Shown: piece by piece, positions 16,398 through 23,819 of the stretch
How the letters are laid out: each line of letters opens with the position of its first letter
How positions within the stretch are numbered: the stretch's first letter is position 1
From: CAZGZD01 sp964401915
GTDB taxonomy: Bacteria; Patescibacteriota; Microgenomatia; UBA1406; GWC2-37-13
Direction: 5' to 3'
Assembly: GCA_964401915.1 (NCBI GenBank)
Contig: CAYOAI010000002.1
Location: forward strand, 14,186-78,185
DNA length: 64,000 nucleotides
Translations under genes and position numbers: made by a program
The notes under the pieces: generated by a model
Database searches by the model: none
What the model saw: the letters and a program-made list of their open reading frames with translations, nothing else
What the model was told of the DNA's origin: nothing

Positions 16398-17237
16398 ATG
16401 GCCAGCATAAGGAAAAGTTTAAAAAAGACGATAGTTACCCAGAAGGCAAAAAGAACTGGACGAACATCTAAGGCATCTTCAGCACGGCGACAAATAAGTC
16501 TTGGATTTATCGCAATACTTACAATACTCGTCGTTGTAGCAGTAATCGCGGTACAAAGAGCACAGACATTTAAATCAGAGGCGACAGGCACATGTGCAGA
16601 GCAGGCCGCAAGGGCATACGACGACTGTATAGGGTATGGCGCCAATATAGCCCACATAAATGTTGAGGGATATTGTGAGCAGTTGAAAAATCAGGTGAAT
16701 CGTATTTGTTCATCTGGAGCCAATATTAATTTGGTAGATATATCTCGTCCTCGCGCTCCGCAAACTTTTTTCCCCACAAATGCGCAGGTTGCACCTACAA
16801 GAACCAATACTAATTTGCCCATTGGAGGCGATTCTGTCGGCCCATCAACCACCATCCCACGGCCTACCGGCCACTGCACTCCTATTCGCACAGCCCCGGT
16901 AATTACAAGCCCAGCAGTGTCTACTTCGCTTCGTACAGTCAGTATGACACCGGGCACTCATTCTATAAGGTGGAGTGTAGCTGCCGGGCAAAAAGGTGGG
17001 GTAGTGGTGATTGATGATCTATCCAATCCATTCAAAAATTGTAATCAGCTAAATAGTGGTGATGCATGTCGTGTGCCTGAGTCAAAGGGGCGTACGAATA
17101 CAGTGAGTTATAATTTCAAGCGAGGCAAGAAGTACAATATTCGCGTCGCTACAGTCAACTGTGGTGTGCTATCGAATCTAAGCAGTAGACTGAAGATTGT
17201 CGTCGGACAACAAGCAACTGCAAGTCCAACACCGTAA
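16398..17237 (+). CDS. Cys-rich surface protein (paralog of 20009-21022)
   Basis: I start at the ATG at 16398; the longer frame would need a TTG at 16362. The 279-residue product has a basic N-terminus, a membrane segment (LGFIAILTILVVVAVIAV) and the anchor motif QRAQTFKSEAT also seen in two other proteins. A six-Cys region follows, then Pro/Thr linkers and a C-terminal domain with VVVIDDLSNPFKNC and LNSGDACRVPESKG. The same domain occurs in the product of 20009-21022 as IIFIDDKANPWSGSC and LNAGDKCLVPDGKG. Its fold is probably a beta domain with a disulfide; no known family was recognised. Confidence 0.8.
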   Translation: MASIRKSLKKTIVTQKAKRTGRTSKASSARRQISLGFIAILTILVVVAVIAVQRAQTFKSEATGTCAEQAARAYDDCIGYGANIAHINVEGYCEQLKNQVNRICSSGANINLVDISRPRAPQTFFPTNAQVAPTRTNTNLPIGGDSVGPSTTIPRPTGHCTPIRTAPVITSPAVSTSLRTVSMTPGTHSIRWSVAAGQKGGVVVIDDLSNPFKNCNQLNSGDACRVPESKGRTNTVSYNFKRGKKYNIRVATVNCGVLSNLSSRLKIVVGQQATASPTP

Positions 17238-17244
17238 GATTCTC

Positions 17245-17335
17245 GCGACTTGTAGCATGTATCTTATATCCCAAGATTAAATATATTTGAATTTTCTTGT
17301 GATACATGTTGCATGATACAAGATACGGGGTATTC
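17245..17335. repeat. TGTAAC/TGTATC inverted pair, family B
   Basis: The left piece reads CTTGTAGCATGTATCTTAT; the right piece reads GATACATGTTGCATGATACAAG. The two are imperfect reverse complements about 40 nt apart. They lie between two genes that converge here and could form a long stem in either transcript. Confidence 0.7.
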
Positions 17336-17981
17336 ATATCGTACCTATCATGCCATTGGGGAGAAGAAGGCCAGTCACGAAGTTTACAGCTGGTCCCAAG
17401 ATAGCACTCAGCATACTGCCACCACCTGGGAGAAGTGGGAAGATAAGCGCAAGCAAAAATATCATCCCGTATCGCTCGAGCCCATACCAGTTGCGAGCCT
17501 GCTCATCAGACAAAAGTCCGCCCACGACCTTGAATCCATCAAGGGGGGATACAGGGAGGAGGTTGAAGATGCCGAGTACGATATTGATCTGAAGTAATCC
17601 AGCCAAAATAGGTATTAAAAATGAGATTCCAGACGCGTGTGTAATCAGAATAAGTCTTATGATTAGCGAGGATAGGATTGCGATGAGCAGATTGGTAGCT
17701 GGCCCGGCAAGTGATATGATTGCAGCGTCGCGGCGGGGATTCTTGAGATTAAAGGGGTCAAATGGCACAGGCTTGGCCCAACCAAATAAAATCCCAGCAT
17801 GGGTGAGAATAAGGAAAAGGGGAAGGAGGATAGTGCCGATGGGGTCGATATGGGGGATTGGGTTGAGTGTGAGGCGGCCGGCTAAGCGAGCTGTCGGGTC
17901 GCCCATGCGGTCTGCCACGAATCCGTGAGCAATCTCATGCAATATAACCGAAAAGATGAGGAGGATGAGGAAAATAAGCAT
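17334..17981 (-). CDS. Site-2-protease-family (M50) membrane metalloprotease
   Basis: A 215-residue integral membrane protein of the short S2P type (YwhC/Rip-like without PDZ). The zinc motif HEIAH is at about residues 15-19, followed by NPIPHIDPIGT, GWAKPVPFDPFNLKNPRRD and SLAGPATNLL, and the third ligand in NLLPVSPLDG. About six hydrophobic segments span the length. Enzymes of this family cut membrane-embedded substrates such as anti-sigma factors, but the substrate here is unknown. The gene is divergent from rpmB, with a family-A repeat between them. Confidence 0.92.
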   Translation of the reverse strand: MLIFLILLIFSVILHEIAHGFVADRMGDPTARLAGRLTLNPIPHIDPIGTILLPLFLILTHAGILFGWAKPVPFDPFNLKNPRRDAAIISLAGPATNLLIAILSSLIIRLILITHASGISFLIPILAGLLQINIVLGIFNLLPVSPLDGFKVVGGLLSDEQARNWYGLERYGMIFLLALIFPLLPGGGSMLSAILGPAVNFVTGLLLPNGMIGTI

Positions 17982-18011
17982 ATTTATTTTAGATAGTATT
18001 TAAATACTGAT

Positions 18012-18112
18012 TTTACTTTTGTTTATTTTTGACTCCAGTGGGTTCCCTCCCATCCTTCGACTTAGCTCAGGACGGGCCTCCCAAGTCGCAAAAACAAACA
18101 AAAATAACAAAA
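18012..18112. repeat. Dispersed hairpin repeat, family A, copy 2 (long form)
   Basis: Arms TTTTGTTTATTTTTGACT and AAGTCGCAAAAACAAACAAAA are near-perfect inverted partners. The core has GTGGGTTCCCTCCC and a central ATCCTTCGACTTAGCTCAGGAC that can pair with itself. It lies in the 270-nt divergent gap between the M50 and rpmB genes. Confidence 0.85.
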
Positions 18113-18170
18113 GAGTTTTTTTCTTAAATCGTAAATCTAATTTCTTAAATCCAGCTATTTAGAATTGTTT

Positions 18171-18199
18171 TTGAGGCAATCTTCTGATATTATTATACC
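18171..18199 (+). promoter_or_regulatory. Candidate promoter of rpmB
   Basis: TTGAGG (18171-18176), 17-nt spacer, TATACC (18194-18199). The 5' leader would be about 46 nt, longer than for most genes here. Confidence 0.5.
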
Positions 18200-18251
18200 T
18201 TAATCGAGTCAGAACTATTAATCTGATTTGGTTTATTCTCAATCAAATCAT

Positions 18252-18614
18252 ATGGCAGTAGCATGTTATCACTGCGGCAAGACCGCGATGTACGGTACTT
18301 CACATACTCATCATCGAGGAGTAGCGGGAGGTCGCTGGAAAAAAAGAGCTCAGAAGACCAAGCGCGTCTTCAAGCCTAATCTCCATAAAGTAACTATTAT
18401 GGAAGCGGGAGTCGAGCTTCGTGTCAAAGTCTGCTCCAAGTGCCTCAAGCGTGTCAAATACGATATGGACAAGGGCAAGAAGCCATTTTTGCATGTCATC
18501 CACTATCACTTTGATCCCGAAGCCCAAAACTCAAAACCTGTATCACAAGAAAAGCAAGAAGAGATCATTGATCAGATAAGTGAAGAAGCTACTCCCACAA
18601 AAGTAATAAACTAA
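18252..18614 (+). CDS. rpmB: Ribosomal protein bL28
   Basis: Start set at the ATG at 18252 (MAVACYHCGKTAMYG); the upstream frame begins with TTG and is not part of L28. The 120-residue product has the L28 core HTHHRGVAGGRWKKRAQKTKRVFKPNLHKVTI and a CxxC...CxxC set (CYHC, CSKC) typical of zinc-binding versions of this large-subunit protein. The C-terminal ~40 residues are an acidic extension not seen in E. coli L28. It stands alone rather than next to rpmG. Confidence 0.95.
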   Translation: MAVACYHCGKTAMYGTSHTHHRGVAGGRWKKRAQKTKRVFKPNLHKVTIMEAGVELRVKVCSKCLKRVKYDMDKGKKPFLHVIHYHFDPEAQNSKPVSQEKQEEIIDQISEEATPTKVIN

Positions 18615-18637
18615 CTCCTATTTTCAACGAGTTTCAA

Positions 18638-19186
18638 CTAGTACTCTATTTTGACTAATTCTCCGTCTTTCTCCCGATACAGTTGTGATCCTTGCTCAAG
18701 CGCGCGCCTCGTAAAAAGAATCCCGTCGATATGATCAGTCTCGTGTTGCACGATCACGGCTCGGAATCCGGTGAACCACTCAGTGTGTATTTGACCTTCA
18801 AGGTCAGTCCATTGGACTTGTACTTTCTGAGGGCGTTTAAGCGGCGACCAGACTCGGGGTACTGAGAGGCAGCCTTCGAGCTCGCCACGCTTTTTTTTAT
18901 TTTTTGATTTTTTTGGTCTTTTGAGGGGCATTTTGTCACCTTCGCTTTTTAGGATTATTGGATTTATGAATACTTCGGTGGGATCATCTGGAGTGGGCTT
19001 GACCAAGAATATCCGAAGTGCTATTCCCACTTGGGGCGCAGCAAGGCCTACACCAGGCGGATCGCTATAGTTGACGAGCGCGACCTCCATGTCGGCCACG
19101 ATCTTTCGTATTTTTTTTGTGATTCTTCCCACGGGCTCCGCTTTTTTTATAAGCACAGCATTGGGGACATGTACGACTTTCAGCAT
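18638..19186 (-). CDS. def: Peptide deformylase
   Basis: A 182-residue enzyme that removes the formyl group from new protein chains. All three metal/catalytic motifs are present: GVGLAAPQVG (about 45-54), EGCLSVP with the cysteine ligand (about 103-109), and QHETDH with the HExxH histidines and Glu (about 147-152). A lysine-rich insert (KRPKKSKNKKKRG, about 89-101) precedes the second motif and is unusual; it is long enough to change the surface near the active site. TATAAT lies 11 nt before the ATG. Confidence 0.95.
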   Translation of the reverse strand: MLKVVHVPNAVLIKKAEPVGRITKKIRKIVADMEVALVNYSDPPGVGLAAPQVGIALRIFLVKPTPDDPTEVFINPIILKSEGDKMPLKRPKKSKNKKKRGELEGCLSVPRVWSPLKRPQKVQVQWTDLEGQIHTEWFTGFRAVIVQHETDHIDGILFTRRALEQGSQLYREKDGELVKIEY

Positions 19187-19242
19187 AATATGTAGATATT
19201 ATACTGGTGGATGGGGATAAATCGAGGATTAATTAGTGGTTC

Positions 19243-19339
19243 TTTTACTTTTGTTTATTTTTGACTCCAGTAGGTTCCCTCCCAACTCGTCCTGCGAGCC
19301 GGGCCTCTCAAGTCGCAAAAACAAACAAAAGTAACAAAA
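19243..19339. repeat. Dispersed hairpin repeat, family A, copy 3 (long form)
   Basis: Same arms as copy 2 (TTACTTTTGTTTATTTTTGACT and its near-complement ending AACAAACAAAAGTAA), with the different central piece CTCGTCCTGCGAGCCGGGCC. It lies between the def start and the dsbB 3' end. Confidence 0.85.
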
Positions 19340-19383
19340 TAAAAATAAACACTCAAAACTATCAAAAGAGTTTTATCTAAATT

Positions 19384-19917
19384 CTATTTATCCTTTTTCG
19401 AGATAGTCAGGAGGGTGAAGATGAGTGCAAATGCGCACATCGACATAAAGGGAATCGTGATGAATCCGAATGTGGCCGAGTAAATCTTGCCGCACTCAGC
19501 TACTTTAGAGCATGGTAAGAAAGGCGATTGGGGAATCCACTGGATGATCGTGTGGTAGCTCGCGATCACAAATCCGATGGCCGACATAATCTTCAGGTAT
19601 GGAGTAAGATATCGCTCGCGGCGGATGAGTGCTATATACAAAAGTAAAGATTGAGGGTACATGAGGATTCGCTGGTACCAGCACAGCTTGCATGGGGTGA
19701 AGTGGGCGATATCAGAGTAGAAAAGGCTTCCAAGTGTGGCAACAAGCGCGACAATGAATGCGAATTCGTATGCAAATGGTTGAATGCGTGTTTTTAATTT
19801 TGTATAGCATTTGCATTTGAGGAATCTCTGGCTCAGGGCACTGGCAATAGTCGTCGCGACAAATGCGAAGCTTAGAATCGCAAGAATTGCGAATATAATA
19901 CTCATCGTATGGACCAT
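19384..19917 (-). CDS. DsbB-family disulfide-forming membrane protein
   Basis: An integral membrane protein with about five hydrophobic segments. It has the DsbB/BdbC signature FTPCKLCWYQRILMYP (CxxC in the first loop) and a second cysteine pair in PCSKVAECGKIY before GFITIPFMS. It would reoxidise a DsbA-type thioredoxin using quinone; a DsbA homolog is at 61419-62093. I choose the ATG at 19917 (MVHTMSII, 177 residues). The frame extends to an ATG at 19977, but a TATAAT box (19924-19929, minus) sits 6 nt before 19917 and the extra residues are not membrane-like. Confidence 0.88.
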   Translation of the reverse strand: MVHTMSIIFAILAILSFAFVATTIASALSQRFLKCKCYTKLKTRIQPFAYEFAFIVALVATLGSLFYSDIAHFTPCKLCWYQRILMYPQSLLLYIALIRRERYLTPYLKIMSAIGFVIASYHTIIQWIPQSPFLPCSKVAECGKIYSATFGFITIPFMSMCAFALIFTLLTISKKDK

Positions 19918-20008
19918 GGGGATATTATACCTAAACTGCGAGGGCAAGGGCATATTATTTGCGTTTGACATTAACATTTTACGCGTTGTATATTTACATT
20001 AATTAAAT

Positions 20009-21022
20009 ATGAGTGACGATCAATCCCAATCCTCAACTCCACAAGCAGATGACATTGCTTCAGATTTTGTACCTCAACCCCTTGCAGATGATGCATCACC
20101 AAAGAAAAAGAATGTTTTGGTGCGCATTTATCAAAGTCCAAGATCAAAAATACTTCTAGCCGTATTCGCCTTGTTGATGGTTGGTGTTGGATTTGTCGCC
20201 ACACAGAAAGTGCAGACGAATAAATCGAAGGCTTTTGAGCCTGGCTGCCAAAATAGATGTCTAAGTGGTTGGCAAGCATGTATTGAATACGCAAGGACTC
20301 ATAACAGAACTTCTGTAGACGCTCCCGAGCGAGCAGCCTGTGGAAGCGCTCTAAATAATTGTTTTGCTGCTTGCGCAGCAGGCAGACAACCTGCCAGCTC
20401 CAACAGTTCCAACAATTCAGCAGCCGCAGCCGCAGCCGCGCGAGCAGCAGAGGAAGCGAGAGTACGAGCCGAGTGGCAGAGAGCATATGCGTATGCGGTA
20501 GAGCTCAAAAAACAGCAAGAGTGGCGTGATGCTGCAGGATATGCACAAGCGTGCAATGATGCAGCAAGCCATGCTCCCAATCTTACTTGGCGTTCCACTC
20601 GTGGAGATGATGATGTGGTACAACCTGGGAATCGCGTAATCAAATTTCAGTTGGCTCCAAAGCAGGACGGAGCAATCATATTTATAGACGACAAAGCCAA
20701 TCCATGGAGCGGGAGCTGTAATGATCTTAATGCTGGTGACAAGTGCTTAGTACCAGATGGTAAGGGTTTGAATAGGCGTGTAGATGGTAGCCGGATTACT
20801 CAAGCGCAAGTTGGGGTAGCAGGAATGAAGCAAACAACATATGCAGGATTTGAAGCTGGTCACAACTACAAGGTGTGGCTCAAAGGTATGAGTTGTGCAA
20901 AGCCATCTCCTGATTCAAATAAGCTCGATATCACTGTCTCCGAAGCAACGCCAGCAGCTGGCACAGGGACACCTTCTATATCTCCAACCGGTACTAATAC
21001 TCAGCAGCAGGGACATCTTTAG
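20009..21022 (+). CDS. Cys-rich surface protein with Ala-rich helix (paralog of 16398-17237)
   Basis: A 337-residue protein with an acidic, Pro-rich cytoplasmic start, a membrane segment (ILLAVFALLMVGVGFVA, about 49-66) and the anchor motif QKVQTNKSKA. A Cys-rich segment follows (CQNRCLSGWQAC...CGSALNNCFAAC), then an Ala-rich helix (about 137-160) and a C-terminal domain with IIFIDDKANPWSGSC and LNAGDKCLVPDGKG shared with the product of 16398-17237. The Cys spacing suggests disulfides formed outside the cell. It is divergent from dsbB, 91 nt away. Function unknown; a structural surface protein is the best guess. Confidence 0.8.
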   Translation: MSDDQSQSSTPQADDIASDFVPQPLADDASPKKKNVLVRIYQSPRSKILLAVFALLMVGVGFVATQKVQTNKSKAFEPGCQNRCLSGWQACIEYARTHNRTSVDAPERAACGSALNNCFAACAAGRQPASSNSSNNSAAAAAAARAAEEARVRAEWQRAYAYAVELKKQQEWRDAAGYAQACNDAASHAPNLTWRSTRGDDDVVQPGNRVIKFQLAPKQDGAIIFIDDKANPWSGSCNDLNAGDKCLVPDGKGLNRRVDGSRITQAQVGVAGMKQTTYAGFEAGHNYKVWLKGMSCAKPSPDSNKLDITVSEATPAAGTGTPSISPTGTNTQQQGHL

Positions 21023-21052
21023 AACTATCTCGATTGCTGCTATACTATTCAC

Positions 21053-21829
21053 ATGAAGCTTACGCTCTGTATTGCCGTCCACAACGAAGAAAAAAACTTG
21101 CATTATCCGCTTGACCCCACCCTCGATATTGTAGATGAGGTGATTATTGTTGACGGGGAATCTGAGGATAATACGATCAAAGTTGCTGAAGGTTATGGGT
21201 CAAAGGTGAAGGTCATCCGCACAGATAATCCGGCGATGTTCCATATTAACAAGCAAAAAGCCATAGATGCAGCGCGCGGCGAGTGGATCTTGCAGCTTGA
21301 TGCCGACGAGGCGCTGACCGATGAGCTAAGCGCTGAAATTCAGAAGATAATAGGTGAATATAAAGAAGGAGATGCTGTAGCCTATTGGATTCCACGACGG
21401 AATTTATTCCTCAATAGATTTCTTAGCAAGGGTGGGCAGTATCCAGACTATACAATCCGGCTCTACAGGCGCGGAGTGGCGCACTTCCCATGTCGTGATG
21501 TGCATGAGAATGTGGAGGTGAAGGGCGAAGTGGGGCATCTCTCAAGCGATATACTGCACTATGCGGATCCAGATTTTTCTCGATATCTACTTCGTTGGGA
21601 TCGCTATACCACGAGTGAGGCCGCACTTTTGGTTGAAAAGGGCACAAAGCCCAATGGCTTCATTTACTTCGCGATTAAGCCTATTCATTGGTTTTTTAAG
21701 GCATATTTCAGACACGGCGGGTATGTGGATGGATTCCCTGGATTTGTATTCGCACTATTTTCCTCCATCCGCTTCTGGGCGATATATGTGAAAGTGTGGG
21801 TGATGCAGAATTCGAAAATCACACAATAA
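21053..21829 (+). CDS. Family 2 glycosyltransferase (WaaE-like)
   Basis: A 258-residue GT-A fold enzyme: CIAVHNEEKNL at the start, IIVDGESEDNT, the metal-binding DADE motif (about residue 80), and the C-terminal QYPDYTIRLYRRG/VHENVEV stretch found in WaaE/KdtX-type transferases. These enzymes add a sugar to a membrane-bound glycan on the cytoplasmic side. The acceptor is unknown. An extended -10 element, TGCTATACT, ends 6 nt before the ATG. Confidence 0.9.
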   Translation: MKLTLCIAVHNEEKNLHYPLDPTLDIVDEVIIVDGESEDNTIKVAEGYGSKVKVIRTDNPAMFHINKQKAIDAARGEWILQLDADEALTDELSAEIQKIIGEYKEGDAVAYWIPRRNLFLNRFLSKGGQYPDYTIRLYRRGVAHFPCRDVHENVEVKGEVGHLSSDILHYADPDFSRYLLRWDRYTTSEAALLVEKGTKPNGFIYFAIKPIHWFFKAYFRHGGYVDGFPGFVFALFSSIRFWAIYVKVWVMQNSKITQ

Positions 21830-21866
21830 GGTTGACAGAACCAGTTTTTTTGTATAGAGTATAGAT

Positions 21867-22307
21867 ATGGCAAAGAAAAAATCAGGATTGGGACTGGGCG
21901 TAGCACTTGGCGCAGCAGCAGGTGCGATAGCTGGTATACTTTTTGCCCCCAAGACAGGTAAGAGTACACGAGAAGCTATCAAAAAGACAGCTAAAAGCCT
22001 TGAGAAAAAAGTAAAAAGTGGAGAGATAAAGCGCGACATCAAAAAACTCACATCTAAAGTATCTGTCGATGCTAAAGATTTATATAAAAAGGCTAAAAGT
22101 GACGTTGACGCTCGGGTCAAAGAGTTTAAAAAAGGTACTGGCACAATAAAACGAGATAATTATGAAAAAATAGTAGCAGATGTTGTTTCTACCTTCAAAA
22201 AAGACGCAAAATATACACAAGCTGCGCTCATCAAACTTAAAAAGCAACTTCAAGCTGACGCTAAGCGAGTAGTCTCAGTAGCAAAGAAAGCCACAAAGAA
22301 AAAGTAA
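21867..22307 (+). CDS. YtxH-type small membrane protein
   Basis: A 146-residue protein. The start fits the YtxH/gas-vesicle-like family: a Gly/Ala-rich membrane segment LGVALGAAAGAIAGILFAPKTGK followed by a long lysine-rich helix. Members are found in stress and envelope contexts, with no enzyme activity known. TTGACA at 21832-21837 with TATAGA 15 nt later is a possible promoter. Confidence 0.8.
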   Translation: MAKKKSGLGLGVALGAAAGAIAGILFAPKTGKSTREAIKKTAKSLEKKVKSGEIKRDIKKLTSKVSVDAKDLYKKAKSDVDARVKEFKKGTGTIKRDNYEKIVADVVSTFKKDAKYTQAALIKLKKQLQADAKRVVSVAKKATKKK

Positions 22308-22325
22308 GCTACTAAAATATACGTT

Positions 22326-22592
22326 ATGGATGTTCAGAATACCTTTCTCATACTTGGCATTGTCTACTTCACAATATCGATTGTTATTGTCTTCGCTATC
22401 TTGTGGGTCTTTATTGCGTATTATCTAAGATTTAAGCGGCAGGTAAATCGCTTCAAGGACGGATTCGATGCGGTATCCCGCGCAAGTGGGTGGGTGGGGA
22501 AGCAGTCGCCAGTACTCGTGACTTTTGTCTCCGCGATCCTCGCCAGTGCACTTAAAAATATCAAGGATAGGAAGAGAAAAGCCAAAGAATAA
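22326..22592 (+). CDS. Small membrane protein
   Basis: An 88-residue protein with an N-terminal membrane segment (FLILGIVYFTISIVIVFAILWVFIAYYL), a short basic helix, a weaker hydrophobic helix (PVLVTFVSAILASALKNI) and a lysine-rich end. It follows the YtxH-type gene by 18 nt, and such pairs of a YtxH and a short DUF948-like protein are common, so joint function at the membrane is plausible. No firm family call. Confidence 0.7.
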   Translation: MDVQNTFLILGIVYFTISIVIVFAILWVFIAYYLRFKRQVNRFKDGFDAVSRASGWVGKQSPVLVTFVSAILASALKNIKDRKRKAKE

Positions 22593-22610
22593 CTTCAATT
22601 GTATATAGTA

Positions 22611-22639
22611 TTGACTTTTTGTACTTAATGTACTATATT
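22611..22639 (+). promoter_or_regulatory. Promoter of the 22671 gene
   Basis: TTGACT (22611-22616), 17-nt spacer, TATATT (22634-22639). Leader of about 25 nt. Confidence 0.7.
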
Positions 22640-22670
22640 ACTCACAACCAATAGTATTTTCTATTCAAAT

Positions 22671-23009
22671 ATGGCAAATAAAGAATTACACGTCGAAGAG
22701 TCTGAACCAAGAGTAGTAATGTATGACACTCATGTTGCTGGATACAATAAAAGATCTGGTACGGCCTATACGACCGAAGGTAAAAAGGTTCAGGCGAAAG
22801 ACATTGAGGGGAATGTTATCTACGAAAAAAATATTAAGGCTGTTGGAGTCGGAATATTTGGCCTTATGAAGATTCCATTCTATCTACGCAGGCAGAAGTG
22901 GGCACTTGGCCATGCTGCACGCAGAGTAAGACGGCAAAATAAAGCGAGAACCAAAGAGATTGGACAGCAGCTTTTTGAGCAAATGTCAGGACCAGGCCCT
23001 GGACATTAA
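22671..23009 (+). CDS. Small basic hypothetical protein
   Basis: A 112-residue protein I do not recognise. The N-terminal half is hydrophilic (YDTHVAGYNKRSGTAYTTEGKKVQAKDIEGNVIY), and a short hydrophobic stretch (AVGVGIFGLMKIPFYL) is followed by a very basic helix (RRQKWALGHAARRVRRQNKARTK). It has its own promoter and converges with the next gene, 9 nt away. Membrane or nucleic-acid contact is possible. Confidence 0.65.
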   Translation: MANKELHVEESEPRVVMYDTHVAGYNKRSGTAYTTEGKKVQAKDIEGNVIYEKNIKAVGVGIFGLMKIPFYLRRQKWALGHAARRVRRQNKARTKEIGQQLFEQMSGPGPGH

Positions 23010-23018
23010 CTTCTGTAG

Positions 23019-23819
23019 CTATCTACTTTGAAATGCTGCTCTTCTGAATTGACTAAAATTGGCCTGAAATGCAGGTCCATTCTTAGGTAGAGTATCACGA
23101 ATTCCTTTTACTAAATTAGGTGTTAACTTCCTAAAATCCTCAATTTCTGAACCAGCATATATACCAGCAAGTGTTGTTCTTATGTGTCTCGGACCTCTCC
23201 AATTTCGTTGTGCCATTTCTCTTTCCTCGTCAGGTGGAAGGATTGATTGGAGTGCCTCCATGATATCTGGGCCCGCCACCTCCAATGTTCCAATTGAAGG
23301 TAGTTGATATAACTCTTGCCCCTTAGGAAGCCCCTCTGTGGTTGTCCACTTGATCAGTGGAGCAAGAAGTGGAACTATTGGACTTGGTCTTCCTGATTCG
23401 ACAATAAGCCCCTTCATAGTTTCTTGAATGCCGCGGGCAAGATGATTTCTCGTAAGAATTGGATGAGAAATTGTGGCGTCAACCCTACCTGCTGCTCTAT
23501 TTGCATTTTGATAAACTCGCCCGACGATAGTATCAACCTCTGACACAAATTGCGCTTGAGGATCTTCGAATCCACCAACATGATCGACTATTCCGCCAAG
23601 TCGATCCAGCAAGCCTGGTAGTTGAGATAATGTATGAGCTGCATTCTCAGCCTGCCTGCCTGTTTCAGAAGAGACTACGCCAAGTTTAGTCAAATGTGAC
23701 ATCCCGCTTACAATAGCTGCGATGTTGGTTAATCCATCAATCGGAAGACCAAGTATTTGTGTTGGTTTATTTATTCCTACCTCAACTTCTGATGGAGTAG
23801 CTCTTGGTTCTGCGTCCAT
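23019..23819 (-). CDS. Hypothetical soluble protein
   Basis: A 266-residue protein with no signal peptide or clear membrane segment; the N-terminal third is moderately hydrophobic and helical (LGLPIDGLTNIAAIVSGMSH). I recognise no family. Its first 38 nt overlap the 3' end of the large membrane gene upstream (23782-26781), which suggests translational coupling, although an internal start would remove the overlap. TATACT lies 13 nt before the ATG. Confidence 0.6.
   Translation of the reverse strand: MDAEPRATPSEVEVGINKPTQILGLPIDGLTNIAAIVSGMSHLTKLGVVSSETGRQAENAAHTLSQLPGLLDRLGGIVDHVGGFEDPQAQFVSEVDTIVGRVYQNANRAAGRVDATISHPILTRNHLARGIQETMKGLIVESGRPSPIVPLLAPLIKWTTTEGLPKGQELYQLPSIGTLEVAGPDIMEALQSILPPDEEREMAQRNWRGPRHIRTTLAGIYAGSEIEDFRKLTPNLVKGIRDTLPKNGPAFQANFSQFRRAAFQSR

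Noticed and set aside
19971..20486. Minus-strand open frame of 171 codons, Leu/Arg-rich
   Set aside because: Antisense of the Ala-rich surface protein at 20009; composition is that of a shadow frame.
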